Source: Marinobacter iranensis
GTDB lineage: Bacteria > Pseudomonadota > Gammaproteobacteria > Pseudomonadales > Oleiphilaceae
DNA length: 64,000 bases
Assembly: GCF_029207565.1 (NCBI RefSeq)
Contig: NZ_JANCMW010000011.1
Coordinates: 62,001 to 126,000 of the forward strand
Direction of reading: 5' to 3'
The notes beneath the pieces are model-generated. The model was not told the origin of the DNA and ran no database searches. It saw nothing but the letters and a program-made list of their open reading frames with translations. Positions 8,428 through 17,118 of this stretch are shown here, one piece after another. Numbering within the stretch: the stretch's first letter is position 1; each line of letters begins with the position of its first letter. A program made the position numbers and the translations under genes.

Positions 8428-9447
8428 TCAGGAAGCGCACTCGGAACGGGAACCATCCACCCGGCAGCGGATCGCCTTCATCAGGCTGATCGCGCGTTCG
8501 TCGTACACCCCGTCCTCCAGCAGCGATAACCGCACCTTGCGCAACATTTTGTCGTACTCGGCCACGTCTTCCTGTGGCGGATGCATCCACACATCATCGG
8601 GAATACCGGCTTCTGCTTCGGCGATGATGTCGTAGGCCTCATCAATGCGCTTGATGGCCTGGTCACGCACCATTTGGCCGGCATCATCCGGGAAGCGGTC
8701 GCGGTGGATAATCACCTGGAAATTCATGTAGGCAAGCGCGTACTTGAACACACCTCCATTGGGAGTGACGCCCTTGTAGAGCTCCAGGGGGGAATAGGCA
8801 ACTGCAGGGGCGTAGGCCAGGTCGACACTGCCGTTGTTGAATTTGCCAGCGAAGTTGGCGGAATTGGAGCCCACCACGGAAGCGCCCACGTGGCGCACCA
8901 TGCGTACCGACGCGGTGTCGAAGTCCAGGGTGGCAATGCGCTTGCCCTGCAGTTCTTCCACTGAATCAATGGCCCGGTCCCGGGTATGGAGATACACCGC
9001 GCCGCCGGGGAACACGCCGGCCACTTCGTAGTCGCCGTCAATCAGGAACGGGCGCGCCTTCTCCTGGCTGAGGGTGTTGTACAGCAACCGCATTTCCTCT
9101 TCACCGGGCACGGCGCCCATGGCTTCCAGGGTACCGGTGAACTTGTTGAACTCGCGGGCACGGGTGCCGGTAAGCAGCACTGCGTCGCATTGGCCGGCTT
9201 TGAAGTCTTCGGCCGCGACCTTTTCGTCAGTGTAGGCGCGCAGGTCCAGCTTGATGCCTTCTTTGAGGGCTACCGGCCGGAACGTTTTGGTGATGGCGAA
9301 CAATGGGCCGTTGGCTCCGACCGGGTCAAACACACAGAAGCTTCGCTCCATGATGTCCGATTCCGCCTGTACGAACGGCGACAACGCAAGACTGGCACAC
9401 AGGGCAGCAACCGCAGTGGCCTTTCGCGGGAGGTTGAATGATTTCAC
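8428..9447 (-). CDS. Periplasmic solute-binding protein, probably TRAP-type
   Basis: Exported protein of 339 residues. A signal peptide (FNLPRKATAVAALCASLALS, cleavage after VQA) precedes a mature domain resembling uncharacterised TRAP-associated binding proteins: RSFCVFDPVGANGP, DLRAYTDEKVAAEDFKAGQC and a C-terminal helical region. Start: GTG 9447 with AGGAG 7 bases upstream. The upstream ATG at 9507 would put 20 non-signal residues first. It lies on the same strand as the lipoprotein and DctM permease but the HU gene intervenes, so it is probably transcribed separately. The link to that transporter is inferred. Confidence 0.7.
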   Translation of the reverse strand: MKSFNLPRKATAVAALCASLALSPFVQAESDIMERSFCVFDPVGANGPLFAITKTFRPVALKEGIKLDLRAYTDEKVAAEDFKAGQCDAVLLTGTRAREFNKFTGTLEAMGAVPGEEEMRLLYNTLSQEKARPFLIDGDYEVAGVFPGGAVYLHTRDRAIDSVEELQGKRIATLDFDTASVRMVRHVGASVVGSNSANFAGKFNNGSVDLAYAPAVAYSPLELYKGVTPNGGVFKYALAYMNFQVIIHRDRFPDDAGQMVRDQAIKRIDEAYDIIAEAEAGIPDDVWMHPPQEDVAEYDKMLRKVRLSLLEDGVYDERAISLMKAIRCRVDGSRSECAS

Positions 9448-9614
9448 GGGGATGACTCCTGAATTATTATTGTTGGGCGACGGCACATCCGTATGTGCGC
9501 AGGTCACCGCATTCCTTCGCCGAGGTTAGGCCGGCCCTGACAAGAATACGTTGGCACAGGTGCCTGCCTTCAAGGGCTCTGGAGCAAAAAGGTAAGGAAC
9601 TGTGACGGGCTCGA

Positions 9615-9634
9615 CAGAGGTTCCGCAACCTCTG
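9615..9634 (-). terminator. Hairpin in the pyr-to-TRAP gap, weak terminator candidate
   Basis: CAGAGGTT (9615-9622) pairs perfectly with AACCTCTG (9627-9634) around a 4-nt loop, 40 bp after the last gene of the leftward pyr operon. No T-run follows on the minus strand, so termination is only suggested. The rest of 9448-9673 shows nothing else clear. Confidence 0.35.
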
Positions 9635-9673
9635 CCACACTTTGCCGCCACGGAGACGATATGAAGGTTGGCG

Positions 9674-10945
9674 CTACAGGTTATTGCGGGGCCAGGCTTG
9701 TTGCCCGTCGCACAGGGTGAGGCGAATCACTCCCGGGAGGTCCTTACCTGGCAGGGGTATGTGACGCCCGACGGAACAGAGTGTGGTGTCGCCTGGTGTC
9801 CAGGTGGATTTTGGGTCGAACACACACAGGTCCGCAACCGCGCCTTCCCGAAGCTCGGCGGAACGACCAATCACGGCGGCCGGGCCACGGGTTAGCGCCT
9901 GTATCAGGCTTGCGATATCCAGCTCGCCACGCTCGACCAGAAGCAGCCCCATGGACAGGGTGCACTCAATGGTGGACAGGCCCGGTTCGGTGGCCGCCAG
10001 TGGTGCCTGCTTGGCAGCGGAGTCGTGGGGCTGGTGCTGGCTGGTTATGGCGTCGATTATGCCATCGCGCACCCCGGCCAGCAGGGCCTGGCGGTCCTTT
10101 TCCGACCGTAGCGGCGGCCTCACATGATAACGGCTGTCGAAACCGGACAGCGCGTCTTCGGTGAACATCAACTGGTGCATGGCCACATCGGCGGTCACCG
10201 CAATACCGCGCTTGCGGGCATCGGCCAGCATTTCCACGCTGCGGGCACAGGACAATTGGCCCAGGTGCAGGCGAACGCCGGTTTCTTCCGCCAGCAGCAG
10301 AATTTCCATCACTGCGGCGGTTTCCGCCACTTCCGGGATACCCAGAAGCCCCAGCCTGGAGGCCACCAGGCCATCGTGGGCATAACCGTCAGCTGCCAGG
10401 GCCTGGTTTTCAGGGCTGAACATCACGGTCAGGCCAAAGGTCTGGGCGTAGGCCATGCAGCGGCGTAATACCCTGGCATTCTTCACCGGGCGGGCACCGT
10501 TGCCCAGGGCAATACAGCCCGCACCGGCCAGGCCCGCCATATCACTGAGCAGGTCGCCCTCCAGGCCACGGGTGATGGCGCCCACGGGCAGTACCCGCAC
10601 GGCCGCGCGATTTTCGGCCACATCCAGGATCAGGTTAGTGACCGCCCCGGAATCGTTCACCGGCGAGGTGTCCGGCGAAGCGCACAGGGTGGTGAATCCG
10701 CCATGGGCCGCGGCCAGGCTTTCCGAGGCAATATTGCCTTTCTGGCCGTTACCCGGCTCCCGCAGGTTGCAGCACAGGTCCACAAACCCTGGCGACAGGA
10801 GGCAGCCGGTAGCATCAAACTGGTTATCAGCGGACTGTTGCGCGGCAGTTTCACCAAGGGCGGCAATATGGCCGTCCCGGACCAGGATCGTGGTTTCCGT
10901 GTCGGTATGAGCCAGGCGGCCACCGGTAATTTTCAGACTGCTCAT
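9674..10945 (-). CDS. pyrC': Inactive dihydroorotase homologue PyrC' (aspartate transcarbamoylase partner)
   Basis: Amidohydrolase-fold protein of 423 residues, the size of type I dihydroorotase. The metal-binding HxH of active enzymes is replaced: the motif reads [14 protein letters not shown]. The catalytic aspartate region also differs (ITSQHQPH instead of ATDHAPH). In Pseudomonas such a PyrC' has no dihydroorotase activity but is needed to assemble a dodecameric aspartate transcarbamoylase with PyrB. The start overlaps the pyrB stop by 4 bp, matching an obligate complex. A true dihydroorotase must be encoded elsewhere. Confidence 0.9.
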   Translation of the reverse strand: MSSLKITGGRLAHTDTETTILVRDGHIAALGETAAQQSADNQFDATGCLLSPGFVDLCCNLREPGNGQKGNIASESLAAAHGGFTTLCASPDTSPVNDSGAVTNLILDVAENRAAVRVLPVGAITRGLEGDLLSDMAGLAGAGCIALGNGARPVKNARVLRRCMAYAQTFGLTVMFSPENQALAADGYAHDGLVASRLGLLGIPEVAETAAVMEILLLAEETGVRLHLGQLSCARSVEMLADARKRGIAVTADVAMHQLMFTEDALSGFDSRYHVRPPLRSEKDRQALLAGVRDGIIDAITSQHQPHDSAAKQAPLAATEPGLSTIECTLSMGLLLVERGELDIASLIQALTRGPAAVIGRSAELREGAVADLCVFDPKSTWTPGDTTLCSVGRHIPLPGKDLPGVIRLTLCDGQQAWPRNNL

Positions 10946-11955
10946 GCCTGGGCCCTCCCTTCCTGCCTGCGACTTCGCTCCGCCATCTGGCCACCCATGG
11001 CCATGGACATCACCGCCATGCGAATGGCAATGCCGTTGGTAACCTGGTTCAGGATCACCGACTGCGGCCCATCAGCCACCGCCGACTCTATTTCCACCCC
11101 ACGGTTGATGGGGCCGGGGTGCATCACAATACATTCAGGATTGGCCAGGGCCAGCTTCTCCCGGTTCAGCCCGTAGAGCCGGTAGAATTCCCGTTCACTG
11201 GGCAGCAACGCCCCTTCCATACGTTCTTTCTGCAGCCGCAGCATGATCACCACGTCCAGATCTTTCATACCCCGTGCCATGTCATATTCCACGGTGCAAC
11301 CCAGGCTTTCCACGTCCCTTGGCAAAAGGGTAGCGGGGGCAATCACGCGCACTTCGACGGCACCCAGTTCGTTCAGGGCCCGTATCTGGGAACGAGCTAC
11401 CCGCGAGTGCAGCACATCCCCGACGATCGCCACCTTCAGGCCCTCGAAACGCCCCTTGTGCTGGCGAATGGTAAGCATATCCAACATGGCCTGGGTGGGA
11501 TGAGCGTGGCGGCCGTCGCCGGCGTTGATAATGGCCACGCCCGGGGTCACGCTTTCGGCAATGAAGTGGGGCGCGCCGCTCTGGGAATGACGCACCACGA
11601 ACATGTCGCTGGCCATGGCCTCAAGGTTCAGCAGGGTGTCAGACAGGGACTCGCCCTTGGAGGTGGCGGAAGTGTTGATGTCCAGGTTGAGCACGTCCGC
11701 CGACAGGCGCTTGGCCGCCAGTTCAAAGGTGCTGCGTGTGCGGGTGCTGGATTCGAAGAACAGGTTAACCACGGTCCGGCCCCGCAGTAACGGTACCTTC
11801 TTGATGCTGCGTTCGCCGACTTCAATAAAGGAATCCGCGGTGTCGAGAATTTCGGTCAGCAGCGCCCGGTTCAGACCGTCCAGGGTCAGGAAATGGCGTA
11901 GCTGGCCATCGGCGGTCAGCTGCAGGGATGTCGAGGAAGGGTCGTTTGCCGTCAT
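10942..11955 (-). CDS. pyrB: Aspartate carbamoyltransferase catalytic subunit
   Basis: Condenses carbamoyl phosphate with L-aspartate, the first committed step of pyrimidine synthesis; 337 residues. The carbamoyl-phosphate motif [15 protein letters not shown] is intact, as are the aspartate-side HPTQAMLDM and [12 protein letters not shown] segments. The ~35-residue N-terminal extension compared with E. coli PyrB is typical of the Pseudomonas class, where PyrB pairs with PyrC' rather than PyrI. It lies between pyrR (31-bp gap) and pyrC' (4-bp overlap). Confidence 0.97.
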   Translation of the reverse strand: MTANDPSSTSLQLTADGQLRHFLTLDGLNRALLTEILDTADSFIEVGERSIKKVPLLRGRTVVNLFFESSTRTRSTFELAAKRLSADVLNLDINTSATSKGESLSDTLLNLEAMASDMFVVRHSQSGAPHFIAESVTPGVAIINAGDGRHAHPTQAMLDMLTIRQHKGRFEGLKVAIVGDVLHSRVARSQIRALNELGAVEVRVIAPATLLPRDVESLGCTVEYDMARGMKDLDVVIMLRLQKERMEGALLPSEREFYRLYGLNREKLALANPECIVMHPGPINRGVEIESAVADGPQSVILNQVTNGIAIRMAVMSMAMGGQMAERSRRQEGRAQA

Positions 11956-11986
11956 GGGTCGCCTGTTGGTGTTATGCGTTCGCTGA

Positions 11987-12496
11987 TTACTTGCCCGTTT
12001 CCTGAAGTTCTATGTGCAGCGGGTCTGGCCCGCGTAATTTCACGCGCTGGTGGGACTGCAGCGCCAGTACCCGGCCGGTGACATCCGGCTGCACCGGCAG
12101 TTCCCGCGCGCCCAGGTCCACCAGGGTGGCAAGAATGATACTCGCCGGCCGGCCATAATCGAAAATTTCGTTCATTGCCGCGCGGATGGTGCGGCCACTC
12201 ATGATCACGTCATCGATCAGGATAATATCCCGGTCTTCGGTGCTGAAGGGCAGGCTGGAGGGTTTCACTTTCGGGTTCAGGCCGATACGGCTGAAATCGT
12301 CCCGATAAAACGAGATATCCAGCTCGCCCCAGGGTTCCTGCAGACCCAGGCGCTTGCTCATCACGTCTGCAAGCCAGACACCACCGGTGCGGATGCCAAT
12401 CAGCGCCGGGGAAGTCACGCCCCGCTCTTCCAGTTTCTTCCGCAGGCCTGCCTCCAGGTCGTCCAGGAGCCGGTCCATATCAAGCAATGCAGTCAT
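11987..12496 (-). CDS. pyrR: PyrR bifunctional regulator / uracil phosphoribosyltransferase family
   Basis: Type I phosphoribosyltransferase fold of 169 residues. The PRPP-binding loop [17 protein letters not shown] is intact, as is the PyrR segment [13 protein letters not shown]. In pseudomonads PyrR controls pyrimidine genes. GAGGA stands 6 bases upstream of ATG 12496, preferred over the ATG at 12514. It is followed by pyrB in the same operon. No PyrR-type attenuator was seen in the 31-bp gap, so how it acts here is unclear. Confidence 0.92.
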   Translation of the reverse strand: MTALLDMDRLLDDLEAGLRKKLEERGVTSPALIGIRTGGVWLADVMSKRLGLQEPWGELDISFYRDDFSRIGLNPKVKPSSLPFSTEDRDIILIDDVIMSGRTIRAAMNEIFDYGRPASIILATLVDLGARELPVQPDVTGRVLALQSHQRVKLRGPDPLHIELQETGK

Positions 12497-12528
12497 TTCA
12501 GTCCTCACATACAACAGCCTGAGCCCGG

Positions 12529-12969
12529 TCAGGCAGAACGGGATTCCTGCTGATGAAACCAGGTTTCCAGAATCAGTACGGCGGCGCGATCATCAACGCC
12601 ATCGCGGCCAAAGTCACGGCTGCCACCGGCGGCCATTACGTCGCCTTTGGCCTCAAAACTGGTCAGCCGTTCATCCACCATCTCCACCTCTACGTGAAAG
12701 CGGCCGTGTAAACGTTTGCCAAATTTGCGAGCCCGGGCACACATGTCGTTCTCGGTGTCATCCATGTTCAGGGGCAAACCCACCAGCACCCGGTCGGGCT
12801 TCCATTCCTCCAGCAGGTGGCCGATCTGGCCCCAGTCCGGCACGCCATTCCGGGCCGGCAGCATGGCCAGCGGCTTGCCGGTACCCAGCAGTTCCTGGCC
12901 ACTGGCAACACCGATTCGCCGGGTGCCGAAATCAAAGGCCATGACCCGGCGGTTCCCGGCCTCAGGCAT
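12529..12969 (-). CDS. ruvX: Holliday junction resolvase-like YqgF/RuvX
   Basis: RNase H-fold protein of 146 residues with the family motifs FDFGTRRIGVASG near the start, VGLPLNMDDTENDMCARARKF, and VDERLTSFEA. Family members act in 16S rRNA 5'-end maturation and resemble junction resolvases. Its proposed start overlaps the end of yqgE by 8 bp; an alternative ATG at 12942 would remove nine residues. The yqgE-ruvX pair is conserved across gammaproteobacteria. Confidence 0.92.
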   Translation of the reverse strand: MPEAGNRRVMAFDFGTRRIGVASGQELLGTGKPLAMLPARNGVPDWGQIGHLLEEWKPDRVLVGLPLNMDDTENDMCARARKFGKRLHGRFHVEVEMVDERLTSFEAKGDVMAAGGSRDFGRDGVDDRAAVLILETWFHQQESRSA

Positions 12970-13528
12970 GGCCAACAAACTCGCTGAGCTGGTTAAGATC
13001 GATGCCAATCAGATTCAGTACTGCCTTGTACCTGTCTTCCCAGGGGGTTCGAAACAGGATGTCGGCGCTGGCGGGGCAGGTCAGCCAGGCGTTACTCGCC
13101 AGTTCGTCCTCCAGTTGCCCTTCGCTCCAGCCGGCATAGCCCAGGCACACCAGGTAGTTCCCCGGTCCCTTGCCGGCACCTATGTCGGACAGTACATCCC
13201 GGGACGTGGTCAACAGGACGTCATCAGACACTTTCGCGGTATTCTGCCAACCCGCATCCGGGGAGTGCAGTACAAAGCCGCGTTCGGGCTGCACCGGGCC
13301 ACCACCGTATACCGGCACGTCCAGCTCACCGCCCTCCATGTCCAGTTGCTCGAGTATTTCTCCCAGGTGGATATCCAGGGGATGGTTCACTGTCAGTCCC
13401 AGGGCACCGTCATCGGAGTGCTCGCACAGGTAAATCACTGCGCCCTGGAAACGCGGATCCTGCAAATAGGGAGACGCCACCAGAAACTGGTGTCGCAAGC
13501 TGTGTGGAGAGTACTTTGATGCTGTCAT
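12962..13528 (-). CDS. yqgE: YqgE/AlgH family protein
   Basis: Conserved protein of 188 residues, normal family length, with typical segments YLCEHSDDGALGLTVNHPL and VYGGGPVQPERGFVLHS. AlgH in Pseudomonas affects alginate and other secondary traits, but the molecular activity is not established. The start overlaps the tonB stop by 4 bp (ATGA) and its end overlaps ruvX, so all three are co-translated. Confidence 0.95.
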   Translation of the reverse strand: MTASKYSPHSLRHQFLVASPYLQDPRFQGAVIYLCEHSDDGALGLTVNHPLDIHLGEILEQLDMEGGELDVPVYGGGPVQPERGFVLHSPDAGWQNTAKVSDDVLLTTSRDVLSDIGAGKGPGNYLVCLGYAGWSEGQLEDELASNAWLTCPASADILFRTPWEDRYKAVLNLIGIDLNQLSEFVGHA

Positions 13529-14391
13529 CCTGATGTCAGCCCCCGCCGTTCGAATACCCAGGTGCGAATAATTTCCAGTTCGTCAACGTTCTCGCGCATG
13601 TCGTCCGGGAAGGGCGCGAAGGGCGCCGCCATCCTCACGATGCGTATTGCGGCATCATCAAGCACGGTACTCCCGGATGATTCGAGTATAGCCAGTTCCT
13701 TGATTGTGCCATCCTTCTGCAGGGAAACCAGCATCCGCAAGGTGCCATAGATTCCCGCGCGCCTGGCTTCGGTCGGGTAGTTGATATTCCCCACGCGGGT
13801 TACCCTGCTGACCCAGTTCTGAACATACCAGGCGTTGGTCGATTTCAGGGTCGAGGCCGCGGTAACACGCATCACCCGGGGTTTCTTGGCGTATGCCCGA
13901 CGCTGCTGGTCGAACCTTGCCTCCAGGCTGGCGATCTCCAGGCTGCGCTCCATCAGGCTTTTCTTTTCCTTCACCGGCAACGGCTCATTGGTTTCCGGTT
14001 CAGTGGCATCAGGCTTCGACGCCTGGCGTTCACTTTTAGCCTGTGTCTGCACCACCGGCTGCTCTTGCTGTTGCTTGGGTTCAACCCGCGATGGCGGTTC
14101 CGGCTGAACCTCGGCAATCTCCTGCTGGCTGATCTCCGAGGGCTGCGGTGAAGTCATTTCCACCGCTTTCTCTTCGGTGCCGCTCCCTTTCTGGCTGGTC
14201 TGGGCGAGAAAGTCCGCTTCTTCCGGATCGGTCTCGTCATCAAACTGGGAGAGCGTGATTTCCATGGTTTGAGCCGAGGAACGCGGGGGCTCCGGCGCGA
14301 ATGTGATACCCAGCACAACGATGGCGTGGAGCGCCAGCGCCATGAAGAGTGTGAACGAAAACCGATCGAAATCGCTGACCTGAACTGCCAT
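13525..14391 (-). CDS. tonB3: TonB-family energy transducer, TonB3-like
   Basis: Inner-membrane-anchored periplasmic protein of 288 residues. It has one N-terminal transmembrane helix (FTLFMALALHAIVVLGITFA), a long Glu/Gln/Pro-rich spacer (~residues 45-150), and a C-terminal TonB domain (NYPTEARRAGIYGTLRMLVS, then LDDAAIRIVRMAAPFAPFP). The position between gshB and yqgE, next to the pil-chp cluster, is that of P. aeruginosa tonB3, which is needed for twitching motility and pilus assembly rather than classical iron uptake. No ExbB/ExbD genes are nearby. Confidence 0.88.
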   Translation of the reverse strand: MAVQVSDFDRFSFTLFMALALHAIVVLGITFAPEPPRSSAQTMEITLSQFDDETDPEEADFLAQTSQKGSGTEEKAVEMTSPQPSEISQQEIAEVQPEPPSRVEPKQQQEQPVVQTQAKSERQASKPDATEPETNEPLPVKEKKSLMERSLEIASLEARFDQQRRAYAKKPRVMRVTAASTLKSTNAWYVQNWVSRVTRVGNINYPTEARRAGIYGTLRMLVSLQKDGTIKELAILESSGSTVLDDAAIRIVRMAAPFAPFPDDMRENVDELEIIRTWVFERRGLTSG

Positions 14392-14430
14392 TCCTACTGT
14401 ATACCTTCGGTTAGACCCAGTTGGGGACCA

Positions 14431-15378
14431 TTATTTCAGACGGCGCTCAATGGCATCCATCAACTGGCTGGAAATATCGATTCCAAAAGCGGCATCAAGT
14501 TCCCGGATACAGGTGGGGCTGGTCACGTTGATTTCGGTGAGATAGTCACCAATCACGTCGATACCGACAAAAATGAGCCCCTTTTCCTTGATCACCGGCG
14601 CAACGCGATCACAGATCTCGCGGTCGCGTGCCGTCAGTTCACGGCCTTCACCCCTGCCTCCGGCGGCGAGGTTACCCCGATTTTCTCCCTGAGAGGGGAT
14701 GCGTGCAAGCGCGTACGGAACCGGCTCGCCCTCGATCAGCAGGATACGCTTGTCGCCCTGCTTGATCTCGGGAATGTACTTCTGCGCCATGGCCTGATGG
14801 GTGCCATTGTTGGTCAGGGTTTCAATGATTACCCCTAGATTGTCGTCGTTTTCCTTGACCCGGAAGATAGAACGCCCGCCCATTCCGTCCACCGGTTTCA
14901 TGATGACGTCGCCGTGCTCGGCGTAGAATTCCTTCAGCCGCTGGGCGGAACGGGTGACAATCAATGGCGGTGTGCAGTCCTCGAACTGGGCAGCGAACAG
15001 CTTTTCGTTACAGTCGCGCAGGGTCGACGCCGGGTTGACCACCAGGGCCCCCTGTTGTTCCGCGATTTCAAGTATGAATGTCGCCATCAGGAACTCGCGG
15101 TCCACCGGCGGGTCCTGGCGCATCAGTATAACGTCCAGATCCCCCAGCGCCCGGTCCTGCGCACCGCCGAAGCTGAACCAGTCTTGCGGGTCCATATGCA
15201 CTGTCAGATCACGGGTTCGTGCCCTCGCCTGTCCGCCTTTCAGGTACAGGTCCGGCAGCTCCATGTACTCAATTTCCCAGCCCCGCTTCTGAGCAGCCAG
15301 CAGCATCGCCAGTGAACTGTCTTTTTTAAAATGGATCTTTTCGATGGGGTCCATCACAATTCCGAGTCGGACTGTCAT
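14431..15378 (-). CDS. gshB: Glutathione synthetase
   Basis: ATP-grasp enzyme joining gamma-glutamylcysteine and glycine; 315 residues, matching E. coli GshB. Motifs present include MDPIEKIHFKKDSSLAML at the N-terminus, the MRQDPPVDREF loop, KPVDGMGGRSIFRV in the ATP-grasp fold, and the C-terminal GIDVIGDYLTEINVTSPTC. GAGGC precedes ATG 15378. It is the first gene of the leftward operon and divergent from pilG. Confidence 0.97.
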   Translation of the reverse strand: MTVRLGIVMDPIEKIHFKKDSSLAMLLAAQKRGWEIEYMELPDLYLKGGQARARTRDLTVHMDPQDWFSFGGAQDRALGDLDVILMRQDPPVDREFLMATFILEIAEQQGALVVNPASTLRDCNEKLFAAQFEDCTPPLIVTRSAQRLKEFYAEHGDVIMKPVDGMGGRSIFRVKENDDNLGVIIETLTNNGTHQAMAQKYIPEIKQGDKRILLIEGEPVPYALARIPSQGENRGNLAAGGRGEGRELTARDREICDRVAPVIKEKGLIFVGIDVIGDYLTEINVTSPTCIRELDAAFGIDISSQLMDAIERRLK

Positions 15379-15673
15379 ATTGCCTCGTCAGGTAAAAGGT
15401 TGAAAACACGAACCGGTCTGCAGAGCGATGCCGGGAATAAGTGCTATGCTGTGATCACAGATGGTATTGTACCCGAGCCGCGAATGCATCCGGAGAAATC
15501 CCGTATCAATTACGTGACTTTCCGGGCAGAAGTACATTTGGTCACAAAGTTATACTTTTTATCCGGCCCCCAATACTCTATAAATGAGCGGGATTTATAG
15601 AACAACGTTAACGTTTGTGTTAAAAACCCCGGTTGAAAATAACGACAGTCGCAGAGCGCAAGGCAGTTGGACA
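15379..15673. promoter_or_regulatory. Divergent intergenic region gshB / pilG
   Basis: A 295-bp gene-free region that must hold both promoters. I see a 12-bp palindrome CTGTGATCACAG at 15449-15460 (too compact for a CRP/Vfr site) and two AT-rich hexamers reading rightward, TATACT at 15551-15556 and TATAAA at 15579-15584. Neither has a convincing -35. No assignment is firm. Confidence 0.35.
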
Positions 15674-16066
15674 ATGGATGACAACTTCGAGAATCTGAAG
15701 ATTATGGTGATCGACGACAGCAAGACCATTCGTCGCACCGCCGAGACCCTTCTTAAGAAAGTCGGTTGCGAAGTAATCACCGCAACGGATGGCTTTGACG
15801 CTCTGGCGAAAATTGCCGACTCCCAGCCCAATATCATTTTCGTCGATATCATGATGCCCCGGCTGGACGGCTATCAGACCTGCGCACTGATCAAGAACAA
15901 TTCCTCTTTCAAAAAGACGCCGGTCATCATGCTCTCCAGCAAAGACGGACTGTTCGACAAGGCCAAAGGCCGGATCGTCGGATCAGACCAGTACCTGACC
16001 AAACCGTTCAGCAAGGACGAGCTTCTAAACACGATTCGCCAGTACGTTCCCCAGGCGGAACAATAA
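15674..16066 (+). CDS. pilG: Type IV pilus response regulator PilG
   Basis: Single-domain CheY-like receiver of 130 residues. The acidic pocket (VIDDS), phospho-acceptor Asp58 (IIFVDIMMP) and the conserved lysine in YLTKPFSKDEL are all intact. In Pseudomonas, PilG is phosphorylated by ChpA and promotes pilus extension and cAMP synthesis. The start is set at ATG 15674, with AAGG upstream; the earlier ATG at 15584 adds 30 residues not found in the family. It begins the pilGHIJK-chpABC operon. Confidence 0.94.
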   Translation: MDDNFENLKIMVIDDSKTIRRTAETLLKKVGCEVITATDGFDALAKIADSQPNIIFVDIMMPRLDGYQTCALIKNNSSFKKTPVIMLSSKDGLFDKAKGRIVGSDQYLTKPFSKDELLNTIRQYVPQAEQ

Positions 16067-16098
16067 ACCTGCTGAAGCAAAGAACTATAGAGGACACC

Positions 16099-16461
16099 AT
16101 GGCCCGCATTCTGATTGTTGATGATTCTCCGACCGAGGTTAAGAAAATCTCGACCATTCTGGAAAAGCACAAGCACGAAGTGCTGACTGCCGACAACGGT
16201 GCCGATGGCGTTGCCAAGGCACGTGCCGAAACTCCGGATCTGGTCCTGATGGACGTGGTCATGCCGGGCCTGAATGGCTTCCAGGCAACCCGCCAACTGA
16301 CCCGAGCCCCGGAAACCGCCTCCATCCCGGTTGTTATCGTGACTACCAAGGATCAGGAAACGGACCGCGTATGGGGCACCCGTCAGGGTGCAAAGGGTTA
16401 TCTCGTGAAACCCGTTGTTGAAGATGACCTGATCAAAACAATCAATAGCCTGATTGCCTGA
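16099..16461 (+). CDS. pilH: Type IV pilus response regulator PilH
   Basis: Single-domain receiver of 120 residues with VDDS, phospho-acceptor Asp52 (VLMDVVMP) and the lysine in YLVKPVVEDDL. In Pseudomonas PilH opposes PilG, favouring retraction or acting as a phosphate sink. GAGGA lies 5 bases upstream, and the gene begins 32 bp after the pilG stop. Confidence 0.95.
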   Translation: MARILIVDDSPTEVKKISTILEKHKHEVLTADNGADGVAKARAETPDLVLMDVVMPGLNGFQATRQLTRAPETASIPVVIVTTKDQETDRVWGTRQGAKGYLVKPVVEDDLIKTINSLIA

Positions 16462-16481
16462 TCCCCAACCGTGGAGTAAGC

Positions 16482-17027
16482 ATGTCCGCCCAGGCCGCCC
16501 CCTTTGCCGTTCTGACGGATATCGCCCGACGCAGCCGCGCCATGGCTGCCGGTCTGCCGGAACAACAGGAAGCCGTCGAACTCTGGAATGGGATCGGCTT
16601 TGTTCTGGCGGGTGAGCGCTATGTGGCGCCGATGGGTGAAGTCACTGAAATCCTCCATGTCCCCCGCTATACCCATATACCGGGGGTTCATCAGTTCATG
16701 ATGGGTGCCGCCAACGTACGGGGCCGCCTCCTGCCACTGGTTGACCTGGCCGGTTTTTTTGAAGTTCCCCGCTCTTCACGCAGCCCGCGCGAACGCCGGG
16801 TACTGGTTGTTGAACAGGGTGACGTGTTCAGCGGCCTGGTGGTGGACAGTGTGTCAGGCATGCAGTATTTCGCAGTGGACAGCTTCGTGGCATCGCCACA
16901 GGATGTGCCTGCAAGCGTTCAGCCGTTTGTGAATGGCGGTTACGAGCGTAACGAGGAAGTCTGGAAAGTGTTTTCCGCCGCCGAGTTGCTTGGCGACGAA
17001 CGCTTCCTGGATGTAGCGCAATGGTAA
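16482..17027 (+). CDS. pilI: CheW-like coupling protein PilI
   Basis: Adaptor of 181 residues coupling the receptor PilJ to the kinase ChpA. It has a CheW domain (about residues 35-170) with the segments GIGFVLAGERYVAPMGEV, GAANVRGRLLPLVDLAGFF and SGLVVDSVSGMQYF. It has the usual PilI length and lies 20 bp after pilH. GTGGAG precedes the ATG. Confidence 0.93.
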   Translation: MSAQAAPFAVLTDIARRSRAMAAGLPEQQEAVELWNGIGFVLAGERYVAPMGEVTEILHVPRYTHIPGVHQFMMGAANVRGRLLPLVDLAGFFEVPRSSRSPRERRVLVVEQGDVFSGLVVDSVSGMQYFAVDSFVASPQDVPASVQPFVNGGYERNEEVWKVFSAAELLGDERFLDVAQW

Positions 17028-17118
17028 GGGTGGTGACGTCGGCAGGAACACCTTCCCGCCTGCCCAACGCCCGCAGAAACAAACTTGCCAATATTATGAA
17101 GAGGCCGGGAGCCAGAAA

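Noticed and set aside
15449..15460. CTGTGATCACAG as a CRP/Vfr site upstream of pilG
   Set aside because: The half-sites TGTGA and TCACA abut with no 6-bp spacer, so it does not fit CRP or Vfr binding.
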